Both the position numbers and the translations under genes were made by a program. From Paenibacillus andongensis (GTDB taxonomy: Bacteria > Bacillota > Bacilli > Paenibacillales > NBRC-103111), in NCBI RefSeq assembly GCF_025369935.1, contig NZ_CP104467.1, positions 4,099,001-4,163,000 of the forward strand: a stretch of DNA of 64,000 nt. The letters are read 5' to 3'. The notes under the pieces are model-generated. The model worked only from the letters and a program-made list of their open reading frames with translations, had not been told where the DNA came from and made no database searches. Positions 16,548 to 24,180 of this stretch are shown here, in pieces. Position 1 is the stretch's first letter. Each line of letters opens with the position of its first letter.

Positions 16548-17135
16548 CTACACCTTAGCTTCCCACTCACTTTTACCAAGCATGTAATAATTATATCTCT
16601 CGTTATCTAGCCCGATAACGCCTTGAAAATTAAACCCGCATTTTTGTATGACTTTATTTGACGGTACGTTTCGTAAAAGAGCAATAGCATTGAGCATCTC
16701 AACGTTCGTATTCTCAAATCAATACTTGATTAACCCCTTTGTAGCTTGCGTGGTATAATCTTTGCCTCTATGATCCTTTGAGATTGCAAACAAGATCTCT
16801 CGGTTTGGAGCCGGCAATTCCTGTTTAATTCCTGTACAGCACCAACCGATAAAATCTCCCGTTGCTTTCAATATGATTCCCAGCCGAAGACGAAGTTCAC
16901 CTATGCCCCCACCTTCGGATACGGTATTTAGAAACTGTTTGTTTCCAGGTATTTCATAATTCATTAACCAATCTTCCCGTTGTTCTTTAGTTACGTTCCA
17001 ACCAGGCAAGTATTCGTGTATTTCAGGTTGCCATGTTAAAGAATGAAATTGATTCAGATCATCAAGTATGTACTCTCTTAGGTAGACATCCTTACATTCA
17101 ATAGTAAAGAAATTTTTATCGGTCAACGACTTCAC
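16548..17135 (-). pseudogene. GNAT acetyltransferase interrupted by one in-frame TGA
   Basis: A RimJ/RimL-type GNAT acetyltransferase of about 195 codons. The first 138 codons run from GTG 17135 (weak start site) through VYLREYILDDLNQFHSL, TGDFIGWCCTGIKQEL and SKDHRGKDYTTQATKGLIKY to TGA at 16721-16719. The same frame then continues with FENTNVEMLNAIALL, NVPSNKVIQKCGF and LGKSEWEAK to the natural TAG at 16550-16548. Motif A and the C-terminal acetyl-CoA part are thus separated by a single stop codon. A recent nonsense mutation or a sequencing error is likely; without the tail the protein should be inactive. Confidence 0.85.
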
Positions 17136-17533
17136 CCAATCAAATGGTATTTGTTTCCATAACTATTGTAACATATCGTGTTACTGTCGTAGTTGATATG
17201 GTTTAGTTATTACTAAACTATCCTGCACTTCCCTCGGTTTTAAGGGTTTATCTCACATATTCTCACTCATTCGCAGGATTTCATCAAGCCAATTGGCCAA
17301 GTTATGGTCCATCGCTTTAATTTTTCGAATCCTTCAATTGTATTTGAGAATGTAAGATGTACCCATTTCATAGCAAATAGTCGCATTCAAATGCTGGAAT
17401 ATTTTGTATGCTTAATTCCTGCCCTCCCAAAGCATCGTAAAGAGAATTCCCGAATAGACGATTGTAGTTCTACATTGATTTGGTATAAAATACCAATTAG
17501 AGGTTGGAAAACCTTTAAATAAATGGGACTGGA
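17136..17533. other. Intergenic stretch with a perfect palindrome before the P450 gene
   Basis: About 400 bases without a recognisable gene lie between the divergent GNAT and P450 genes. TTGGTAT-AAA-ATACCAA at 17480-17496 is a perfect palindrome with seven-base arms, 38-53 bases ahead of the P450 start, and is a candidate operator. Its AT-rich centre TATAAA could also be part of the -10 region. No regulator gene is adjacent. Confidence 0.5.
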
Positions 17534-18757
17534 GTGATGTATTTCATGCTTTCTAATGCAAACCTTGATCTGTCGTCGCCTGAGTTCAAAAAAAATGCCC
17601 ACGAGATTTACAATCAACTCAGGCAAAATGATCCGCTTCACGAAATTGCAATGCCGGATGGTCAGAGGGCATGGCTCTCCACACGCTACGACGATGCCGT
17701 ACAAATATTGAAAGATGACGAACGTTTTACGAAAAACTTGCAATCTCTTTCCCCTGAAGAATATGCGGCGATTATGCCCAAAAAGGAAATGGATCTGATC
17801 AGCAAACAGATGCTCTCCAGCGACCCACCTGATCATACCCGTCTTCGTTCCATCGTATCCAAAGCTTTTTCACCCCAGATGATTGAAAACATGCAGGAGG
17901 AAATTCAGCGGATAACCGATGATCTAATCGACCGAGTTCAGGAAAAAGGGAGCATGGAGGTTATCGAAGACTTTGCCTTTCCGCTTCCAATTATCGTGAT
18001 CAGCCAGATGCTGGGAATTCCAGAGAATGATCATCATCTTTTTAAGAAATGGTCCAGTGACTTCATTAACGCTGCCAATGATCGTAATAAGATGAAAGAA
18101 GCATTCCCTTCCATCCAGGCTTTTGGCCGTTATATCGAAGAACTCATCACCGAGAGAAGGAAGTATCCCGGTTCCGATTTGATCAGCATGTTAATCCAAG
18201 CTCACGATAGCAGAGATAAGCTGACTGCTGAAGAGTTGTCCTCTACGATTTGGCTGCTCATTGTCGCCGGGCATGAAACGACTGTCAATCTGATCGGCAA
18301 CGGATTGCTCGCATTACTTGAAAATTCGGAGCAATTTCGCTTATGGCGTGGCGATCCGGCCTTTTCCCAATCGGGCATCGAAGAATTGCTTAGGTATTAC
18401 AGTCCCGTCGAAATCGCCACATCCCGTTGGGCTAGACACGACTTTACTTGGCATGGCAAAAATATCGGTAAAGGCGATTTGATTTTCGTAGGCTTGGCAG
18501 CTGCCAACCGCGATCCCGAGCAATTCGAGAATCCCAACCGGCTGGATATTACAAGAAAGAAAAATAAGCATATTGCTTTCGGAAACGGTATTCATTTCTG
18601 CCTCGGGGCCCCACTTGCCCGATTGGAAGGAAAGATCGCTTTATCGACATTGCTTCGACGATTGCCTAACCTGCGTATTGACACAACTTCTGAGGAACTT
18701 AAATGGCGATCGGGCATCTTGATGCGAGGTTTAGAGCGGTTTCCGGTCACATTTTGA
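17534..18757 (+). CDS. Cytochrome P450
   Basis: A soluble bacterial P450 of about 402-407 residues. The I-helix has AGHETT (245-250), the K-helix ExxR is E284-R287 (EELLRY), and the heme loop is FGNGIHFCLGAP with the axial thiolate Cys356. It resembles class I bacterial enzymes such as CypA/YjiB/PksS that receive electrons from ferredoxin or flavodoxin partners, none of which is encoded nearby. The start is uncertain: GTG 17534 is within the GGAGTG site, ATG 17537 is close to it, and ATG 17549 lies 14 bases beyond. Hydroxylation of a fatty acid, terpene or polyketide is possible. Confidence 0.95.
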   Translation: MMYFMLSNANLDLSSPEFKKNAHEIYNQLRQNDPLHEIAMPDGQRAWLSTRYDDAVQILKDDERFTKNLQSLSPEEYAAIMPKKEMDLISKQMLSSDPPDHTRLRSIVSKAFSPQMIENMQEEIQRITDDLIDRVQEKGSMEVIEDFAFPLPIIVISQMLGIPENDHHLFKKWSSDFINAANDRNKMKEAFPSIQAFGRYIEELITERRKYPGSDLISMLIQAHDSRDKLTAEELSSTIWLLIVAGHETTVNLIGNGLLALLENSEQFRLWRGDPAFSQSGIEELLRYYSPVEIATSRWARHDFTWHGKNIGKGDLIFVGLAAANRDPEQFENPNRLDITRKKNKHIAFGNGIHFCLGAPLARLEGKIALSTLLRRLPNLRIDTTSEELKWRSGILMRGLERFPVTF

Positions 18758-18833
18758 ATTTCTCGTTAAATATTCTAAAGAGTACACAATTATTGCATCA
18801 AGCGTGACCAAACCAACAGTTAAACACCAGACA

Positions 18834-18862
18834 ACGGCAGCCGATTGTGTGCCGGCTGCCGT
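18834..18862 (+). terminator. GC-rich hairpin after the P450 gene
   Basis: ACGGCAGCCG (18834-18843) pairs with CGGCTGCCGT (18853-18862) around a nine-base loop, 77 bases past the P450 stop. No T-run follows, so terminator function is uncertain. Confidence 0.45.
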
Positions 18863-18911
18863 CATGTCGTGATTGAACTCGTTACCCGTAATCCATTTTA
18901 GGAGACAAAGG

Positions 18912-19277
18912 TCATCTAACCGACTGGTAAACGAGACCTATGGCTCCAGAATCAAAGGTCTTGTTTTCGATAAGTTTAAGATTGACCTTCTCCTTGAGAC
19001 CTTGGAATAACGGCAACCCGCTTCCGATCAGGATTGGAGAAACCGTAATTTTATACTCATCGATTAAATCAAGCTGCATAAGGTGGTGTGCGATCCTAGG
19101 ACTGCCGAGGATGACCATATCCTTGCCTGGCTGCTGTTTGAGGTTCTTGATCTCTTGCTCAACATCTTCTTTCACCAGTCTGGAATTGTTCCATTCGACT
19201 TTGTCCAGCGTTGTGGAAAAAACGATTTTGGCTGTCTTATCGATCCACTCGGCATTCAAAAGAGCACTCGGTTCCAA
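18912..19277 (-). pseudogene. RibD/DHFR-like reductase, 5' end lost
   Basis: The C-terminal two thirds (about 121 codons) of a RibD C-terminal/dihydrofolate-reductase-like protein of the YyaP/YwjB type. KIVFSTTLDKVEWNNSRLV, KDMVILGSPRIAHHLM, LIDEYKITVSPILIGSGLPL and GAIGLVYQSVR follow the family. The first about 60 residues with the NADPH-binding start are missing; the frame is closed by TGA directly upstream of the TTG at 19277. Immediately beyond lies the headless, divergently oriented isochorismatase gene, so one deletion probably removed both 5' ends and the shared promoter. Confidence 0.82.
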
Positions 19278-19323
19278 TCATCTTCCTACAGACGAATCAT
19301 GAGAAGTCTACCGATTCCGAAGC

Positions 19324-19731
19324 TTGGCTTTCTCGCTTTCCAGATGGTATAAACTCGATTTGCCACACTGGGAGCTGGGGAGCGGAATTTACGAAGTTGC
19401 GCCCCAGTCTGACGACATCATCGTGAAGAAGCATCGTTACAGCGGGTTCGTACATACTAGGCTGGAGTCCGTATTGCAAACTCTTAAAATCGAAACCTTA
19501 ATCATAACAGGTGTCAGCACGAATCTTTGTGTAGAATCAACCGCCAGGGAGGGATTTATGCTGGATTATCGGATCGTGCTCATGAAGGATGCTTGCGCGG
19601 CTTTTTCACAAGAAGAACACGATATGAGCTTAAAAACCGTAGACACCTATTTTGGAATGGTAGCGGATACGGAACAAGTTGTTTCCTTTTGGCAGATTCA
19701 CCCGACCTATTCTCCCCAGCTTATTACCTAA
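19324..19731 (+). pseudogene. Isochorismatase-family hydrolase, 5' end lost
   Basis: The C-terminal part of a cysteine hydrolase of the isochorismatase/nicotinamidase family. From about 19350 it reads SDDIIVKKHRYSGF with the catalytic Lys region, then ITGVSTNLCVESTAREG with the nucleophilic Cys, and VLMKDACAAF. The N-terminal strand with the catalytic Asp (usually in a DMQ motif) is absent. The first codons after ATG 19324 do not look like the family and probably come from the deletion junction. The upstream neighbour on the opposite strand is also beheaded. Confidence 0.82.
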
Positions 19732-19747
19732 ACGATTGATGGACTTG

Positions 19748-19779
19748 CCCGGCCCGCATCATAGGTCGGGTTCTTTATT
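19748..19779 (+). terminator. Terminator after the isochorismatase remnant
   Basis: CCCGGCC (19748-19754) pairs with GGTCGGG (19764-19770) with one G-T or mismatch position and is followed by TTCTTTATT. Confidence 0.65.
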
Positions 19780-19792
19780 ATGAATGAGCAAC

Positions 19793-20330
19793 TTATCCGC
19801 TCCGATAAGATCTGGGTACATAAACTTTCACATGGTCAGAGACAAACGCAATATTCGGAACTGGCATATACGAATAACTGTTATCTCCAAATGGGGTGGA
19901 AACCACCTCGACATCTTGGGGACTAAGCGCGCCTAAATGTTCTCCTACAGAAACATCTGGTGTGGTATAAAGCTGCGTCGTGTCCAAAAGACTAATTGTC
20001 GCAGGCATTCCCACTAGTAGTCTTGACTCATTCGAAGCAATTGCCAAGGCGCGTGGTAAACAATTGATTAGCGAAAATCCATAAACAATAGAATTTGAAA
20101 GACGATTTCATTCCCTGTCGATTTATCATTCAAGGGAGTATTGGACTCCCTAAAGACAAAATCCATTCCCGAAATATCATCAGGTAATGTTGGCGATACA
20201 ACGAAGTTAAATGATAAATGCCCTGAACTACCTCCTCCACTATCTATGCGATAATGGTAAATTTCTCCTAGATACTAATCGAAATATCTTGTTTTATTCG
20301 ACCTCAATGAGTGGTCACTCCTTATATCCC
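19793..20330 (-). pseudogene. Fragments of an unidentified protein
   Basis: Two minus-strand coding-like pieces. The upstream one (about 20280-20070) reads IDSGGGSSGHLSFNFVVSP, SGMDFVFRESNTPLNDKSTG and ends at TAG/TAA-rich sequence. The downstream one (20047-19793) reads GMPATISLLDTTQLYTTPDV, GEHLGALSPQDVEVVSTPFG and AFVSDHVKVYVPRSYRSG before a stop. The second piece has an SH3-like beta-rich pattern. Neither has a credible start codon with a ribosome binding site. They may be parts of one decayed surface or exported protein; I cannot name the family. Confidence 0.4.
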
Positions 20331-20424
20331 AATCAATATTAAAGGTTAGCTGGAAGTAAGCAGCCTGGATCGGCTTCGCGAGCAAATGCTCCTAGTTTAG
20401 GACCAAGCTCATCAGAGGAAATTG

Positions 20425-20467
20425 TTGACAATTAGGTAACCGTCGGTTATGTTATAACCACTGGTTA
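20425..20467 (+). promoter_or_regulatory. tetR promoter with two TAACC-N3-GGTTA operators
   Basis: TTGACA (20425-20430), a 17-base spacer and TATGTT (20448-20453) form a near-consensus promoter. Two palindromes TAACC-N3-GGTTA at 20437-20449 and 20455-20467, 18 bases apart, cover the spacer, the -10 box and the start point. This arrangement fits tight autorepression by the TetR protein encoded 30 bases downstream. A third copy is in the yciI promoter at 10185. Confidence 0.82.
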
Positions 20468-20496
20468 CTTAATTCTATATAAAAGAGGTTACGAGG

Positions 20497-21126
20497 ATGA
20501 TGACAAGACATAAATTACGTTCGGAGGAGACGAAACAAGCGATTTTGTTCGCTGCGGGAAAGCTGTTCGCCGATCGAGGCTATAATGGCGTGACGATGAG
20601 AGAGATTGCGAAAGAAGCTGACTGTTCCCACACAACAATCTACATCTATTACAAGGATAAAGAAGATCTCTTGCATGCGCTGTCCATGCCTCCACTGATT
20701 GAACTGAAGGAAAGATTTAATGTGCTTACTAAACAGAACGACCTCTCGCAAGAAGTAAAGCTCATGGAAATTAGCATGGAATTCATCCGTTTCTGCTTTC
20801 TGAACAAATCCATTTACCATGTTATTTTTATCACAAAAGGGACGAGAGTGGACGAAGAGAATCCGGAACTAGAGCTTAACAGGATTCGCATCGACATATT
20901 CAAGCAGATTGGGCAGGTTCTTCAAGAAATTTTTCCCTTTCCGCCGAACCAGGATCAGCTGTTGAAATTCAATCGAATTTATTTCTATATGTTGGACGGT
21001 ATCGTCAGCACGTACTCGCAGACCGAAGAGTCCCCTAATGACCTAATGAATCGCTTGAGCTCAACTTTCGAGGAAGCTTTTGATTCACTTCTCAACGGCT
21101 TTAAATTAAAAATGACAATGTGTTGA
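20497..21126 (+). CDS. TetR family repressor
   Basis: A 209-residue TetR-type regulator. The N-terminal helix-turn-helix (residues about 8-55) is typical: ETKQAILFAAGKLFADRGYN, GVTMREIAKEADCSHTTIYI and YYKDKEDLLHAL. The C-terminal helical domain presumably binds a hydrophobic ligand. It starts at ATG 20497 or the next codon, downstream of AGAGG. The promoter carries two copies of a 13-base palindrome, and a third copy sits in the yciI promoter 10 kb away, so its regulon probably includes that gene. The YrdB-like gene 108 bases downstream may be co-transcribed. Confidence 0.92.
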   Translation: MMTRHKLRSEETKQAILFAAGKLFADRGYNGVTMREIAKEADCSHTTIYIYYKDKEDLLHALSMPPLIELKERFNVLTKQNDLSQEVKLMEISMEFIRFCFLNKSIYHVIFITKGTRVDEENPELELNRIRIDIFKQIGQVLQEIFPFPPNQDQLLKFNRIYFYMLDGIVSTYSQTEESPNDLMNRLSSTFEEAFDSLLNGFKLKMTMC

Positions 21127-21234
21127 TCATCCAGAAACGCAGTTGAGAGAATTGATCAATGACTTGCAACAAAAGGTGGAGGTATAGGGGATGAATAAAT
21201 TAATTAAATTGCAGAGAATGGAAATAAATCACAC

Positions 21235-21573
21235 ATGGTAATTATCCAAAACGTGCTCGATGCGATGTGCTTTATTCTGGAAATCACAGCTTTCACAGTC
21301 TTTGGCTACTGGGGATATCGTGTCAAGGCGAGCATGCCGATTAAAATCTTGCTTGCGTTGAGTACCCCGATAATTGTCATCTTTGCATGGGGTACCTTTC
21401 TCGCGCCTCACGCTTCGATCCCTTTGCCTTTATGGATAAGTATTATCCTGCAATTAACCGTATTTGTTTTAGCTGCACTCTGTTTGTATGCATGTAAGAG
21501 GAAAGTCATGGCAATCATCTTCATAAGTATTGCCTTCTGTACGACACTGCTTGTCTATGTCTTGCAATACTAA
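21235..21573 (+). CDS. YrdB/DUF2568 family small membrane protein
   Basis: A 112-residue membrane protein with four predicted helices, matching the YrdB (DUF2568) family: the first helix contains ITAFTVFGYWGY, then KILLALSTPIIVIFAWGTFL with the conserved WG and AP residues (LAPHAS), and LQLTVFVLAALCLYACKRK. Function is unknown for the family. A better ribosome binding site (GGTGGAGG) serves an ATG at 21191 that opens a 16-codon peptide whose stop overlaps the start at 21235, so translation may be coupled through a mini-ORF. Confidence 0.82.
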   Translation: MVIIQNVLDAMCFILEITAFTVFGYWGYRVKASMPIKILLALSTPIIVIFAWGTFLAPHASIPLPLWISIILQLTVFVLAALCLYACKRKVMAIIFISIAFCTTLLVYVLQY

Positions 21574-21618
21574 AATTTTTCATGCATCGCAAGCACTACA
21601 CAGCATATCAAGAAAGGA

Positions 21619-22140
21619 ATGAGCTATACAGTGCTTACGCCAAATCGTGACATAACCAGTGCAGCCCTGAATTGGGAGCATCTGCAGTGGTTGGCGGAGG
21701 AAGTACAGACGAGTGGCGCGAAGGGCAAATTGTATGCCGACTCGTTAGTAAACCTGCTCACCTCCCATCTGCTGCAGACTTACTCCTCGATCCAAAAACA
21801 ACCACCTACCTCGAGCAGCTTGACCATACGCGAAATAGGCAAGCTCATTGATTATATGAATGCAAACTTGGATCGCGATATATCCATTGCAGAACTATCC
21901 TCTTTTGTCCATATCAGTCCTACACATGTCAACAGAATGTTTAAGCAAGTGACTGGCTTTACTCCCTACCAATATTTCCTTCATCTGAGAATTGAGAAGG
22001 CTAAGGAGCTTATGAAGAGGAAGCAGCTAGTCTTGTCGGAAGTAGCGCTGCTGCTTGGCTTCGCTAATCAAAGCCACTTTCACAGACACTTCAAAAAGGC
22101 CACCGGACTTACACCGCGCGAGTTTGAAAAGAATTGTTGA
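21619..22140 (+). CDS. AraC family regulator, N-terminally truncated
   Basis: A 173-residue protein holding the AraC DNA-binding domain: DYMNANLDRDISIAELSSFV, HISPTHVNRMFKQVTGFTPY and LLGFANQSHFHRHFKKATG, with both helix-turn-helix motifs complete. Ahead of it is only the linker usually found behind the sensory cupin domain (YADSLVNLLTSHLL). Full-length relatives of this type have about 280-300 residues, so the sensory half appears lost. The start ATG 21619 directly abuts AAAGGA; GTG 21631 has better spacing. It may be a decayed gene that still makes a DNA-binding fragment. Confidence 0.75.
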   Translation: MSYTVLTPNRDITSAALNWEHLQWLAEEVQTSGAKGKLYADSLVNLLTSHLLQTYSSIQKQPPTSSSLTIREIGKLIDYMNANLDRDISIAELSSFVHISPTHVNRMFKQVTGFTPYQYFLHLRIEKAKELMKRKQLVLSEVALLLGFANQSHFHRHFKKATGLTPREFEKNC

Positions 22141-22184
22141 ACTAATGTTTTTTTATAGCACTTAAAGTATCGCGGAATGCGAAC

Positions 22185-22222
22185 TAAAAAAATGGGCTGC
22201 CAAACGTAATCGTCTGGCAGCC
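22185..22222 (-). terminator. Terminator of the SDR/NTF2 operon
   Basis: On the minus strand GGCTGCCA (22222-22215) pairs with TGGCAGCC (22202-22195), with further pairing in the loop, followed by seven T (22192-22186). Confidence 0.88.
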
Positions 22223-22226
22223 TGTT

Positions 22227-22910
22227 TTACGATCCATCGGTTTTCAATTGCGAGAAGCGTTCAGACCAGTCTATTAAAGGGCTTGAGTTTGCTCTCTCGT
22301 CATTGAAGATTTCAAACGTTTTTGCACGCGCCTCCAGAGACAATGAAGCTTCTGCGCATATTCGTGCCACATCAATCCTGGCAATGCTGCCATTACCGGT
22401 ATCTCCTTGCTCCAAACGAACGGGTTGAGAGGCTTCGTTGGTCAGCCAACTTGGACGCACGATCGTATAAGCTATACCGGAATCCCGCAAAGCTTGTTCC
22501 GCCTGCCCTCTCCAGAAAATAATCTCTTTTACTTCCGGATAAAGCTCCGGTCTTGTGATGTAGATCTGCGTAACCAACACAACATGTACTTCCAATTGCA
22601 GTTCTTTCACAATTTCGATAATATTCAGTAACCCGAGGTAGTGGACGTTCTTGGGACTATTGGGAGAATTGGGGCTCTCATCCGACTCTACAATGATGAT
22701 TATAGCTTTACTGTCGGCAAGCAGTTCTTTCATCCCCTCTTTCTGATTAATATCGCCGTACCGATAATGGATGAAAGAGGAGGCAAGCGCTCTTGCTTTG
22801 TGTGGATCTCTGGTCGCTATCACGACGGATTCCCCTTTATCGGCCAGTAGGGAAGAGATTAAACTTCCCGTTCGACCTGTTCCACCGAAGATCTTAATGG
22901 ATTTATTCAT
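22227..22910 (-). CDS. NAD(P)-binding atypical SDR reductase
   Basis: A 227-residue atypical short-chain dehydrogenase (NmrA/YwnB-like). ATG 22910 is preceded by GGAGGTGATGAA; the open frame continues upstream but has no better site. The nucleotide-binding loop is IFGGTGRTGSLISSLL, followed by VVIATRDPHKAR where the Arg suggests NADP(H). Later motifs are AYTIVRPSWLTNE and DTGNGSIARIDVARICAE. It is the last gene of a minus-strand cluster of three NTF2-like proteins and a hydrolase, 37 bases behind the preceding gene. It may reduce a quinone or act as an NADP sensor. Confidence 0.9.
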   Translation of the reverse strand: MNKSIKIFGGTGRTGSLISSLLADKGESVVIATRDPHKARALASSFIHYRYGDINQKEGMKELLADSKAIIIIVESDESPNSPNSPKNVHYLGLLNIIEIVKELQLEVHVVLVTQIYITRPELYPEVKEIIFWRGQAEQALRDSGIAYTIVRPSWLTNEASQPVRLEQGDTGNGSIARIDVARICAEASLSLEARAKTFEIFNDERANSSPLIDWSERFSQLKTDGS

Positions 22911-22947
22911 TTCATCACCTCCATAACTACTGATTTTTCCGGAAATT

Positions 22948-23400
22948 CTAATCCTCGCTTCTAAGTCGAGCCGGAACGGGTTTAAGTTCGTCCCCCCAAA
23001 CCTTCCAAAAGAATTGATCGGCTTCGTGTTGATCTGCAGCAAAATTTTGGGCTTGCTTAATTCGTCCGTTCTCAATTTGATAGACAAGAACCCAGTTCAT
23101 ATCCACTTTATGTTCACCGTACTCCCCCCAACCACGATGTACATCGACCACATGATTCTCGCTGGCGGAGAGCGAAATCACCTCGGCTTTAAAATTTGCT
23201 TTGGCAATGGTCGCAAAATAATCAACAATCTCATTCGCGCCTTTCTTCACACCTGCCAGCGGATGATGTCCTGGAATTATCCAAGTCACATCTTCAGCTA
23301 AAATTTCACGCTTCATTGTTTCCAAATCTCCACTTCCATAACATGCGAAGAATCTCTGAACTAATTCCAAATTTTTGTTCACTTCTTGAATCATTTTCAT
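22948..23400 (-). CDS. SnoaL-like (NTF2-fold) protein
   Basis: A 150-residue protein of the SnoaL/NTF2-like fold: helix NLELVQRFFACYGSGDLETM, the strand VTWIIPGHHPLAG, and the sheet segments VVDVHRGWGEYGEHKVDMNW and VLVYQIENGRIKQAQNFAAD. Such proteins are ketosteroid-isomerase-like enzymes or ligand-binding proteins. It is one of three NTF2-like proteins in the same cluster (with 23624-24139 and 25120-25602), though they differ in sequence. Substrate unknown. Confidence 0.87.
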   Translation of the reverse strand: MKMIQEVNKNLELVQRFFACYGSGDLETMKREILAEDVTWIIPGHHPLAGVKKGANEIVDYFATIAKANFKAEVISLSASENHVVDVHRGWGEYGEHKVDMNWVLVYQIENGRIKQAQNFAADQHEADQFFWKVWGDELKPVPARLRSED

Positions 23401-23440
23401 CCAGCCTCTCTTAATTAAATAATCTTAACTATCAAAACTC

Positions 23441-23623
23441 TTAAGCTCTTCTGAAATTACCAGTCGATGCGATTCCCATCCCTGAAAAAGCATCCCGTCG
23501 GACCATTTGAATCAATGCGATTTTTTGACGATTGGCCGAGTATTTATTTGACATCGAATTTATCAATTTTCCCCTCTTCTGATTCACAACGTTGCCGATA
23601 GCTTCGGCGTCGGTTGTCCTCAT
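23441..23623 (-). CDS. Doubtful small ORF in the NTF2 cluster
   Basis: A 60-codon frame whose ATG directly follows the stop codon of the upstream lipoprotein gene. It has no ribosome binding site of its own, no recognisable family and a composition rich in Arg, Ser and Gln. It could be translated by coupling, be a decayed piece of another gene, or be chance. Confidence 0.2.
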   Translation of the reverse strand: MRTTDAEAIGNVVNQKRGKLINSMSNKYSANRQKIALIQMVRRDAFSGMGIASTGNFRRA

Positions 23624-24139
23624 TTATGCATATTGTAAATCGGCACTTATGATCTTTCCGTCTTTGAACTCAAACGTATAATAAGCCTTAAAACCCTTGG
23701 AGCCTTTGGGGGCGAAATGAACAAGCATGCGAACACCCTTTGGCTTCGGCTCATTTTCCAAAACCTCCAAGGTTCCACCCATCACTTCGTTTTTTCCCCA
23801 GAATCGTATTTCTTCCCAACCTTTAATCTGTCGTTTGACATCCGTAATTACCGCTTCTTCGGCAAAACTGTTTACGAGAGCGTCAAGGTCGCCATTATTG
23901 ACGGCATCTACATATGGTCTAGCTTCGGGCGGCGGCAATTCGTACTTTTCTTTGTTCTCATTCTCCGAACCTATTTGGGTTTGAGCTTCGGCGGCGGCTT
24001 TTTCCGTTTTTACTGCAGTTTGTGAAACTTCATGGGACGGCGATTTCGTTACAGCATTTATTGGTGCCTGATTGCAAGCAGACATAGTAAAACTCAATAA
24101 CATAATCATAAGCCCATTTAATGAAGAAAATTTTTCCAT
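23624..24139 (-). CDS. SnoaL/DUF4440-like lipoprotein
   Basis: A 171-residue predicted lipoprotein. The signal peptide ends in a lipobox (SFTMSAC, Cys22). A low-complexity linker rich in Ala, Glu, Lys and Gln leads to an NTF2-like domain from about residue 75: YVDAVNNGDLDALVNSFAEE, ITDVKRQIKGWEEIRFWGK and GFKAYYTFEFKDGKIISADL. The fold is that of SnoaL-like proteins, but placed outside the membrane. It may bind or isomerise a small molecule at the surface. It lies 41 bases downstream of the alpha/beta hydrolase. Confidence 0.85.
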   Translation of the reverse strand: MEKFSSLNGLMIMLLSFTMSACNQAPINAVTKSPSHEVSQTAVKTEKAAAEAQTQIGSENENKEKYELPPPEARPYVDAVNNGDLDALVNSFAEEAVITDVKRQIKGWEEIRFWGKNEVMGGTLEVLENEPKPKGVRMLVHFAPKGSKGFKAYYTFEFKDGKIISADLQYA

Positions 24140-24180
24140 ATACCCAGCGCCTTCATTTACAATATTTACATGTGATCAAA

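Noticed and set aside
16719-16721. Recoding of TGA as selenocysteine or tryptophan
   Set aside because: No SECIS-like hairpin or selenoprotein context; other genes here use TGA as stop. Nonsense mutation is simpler.
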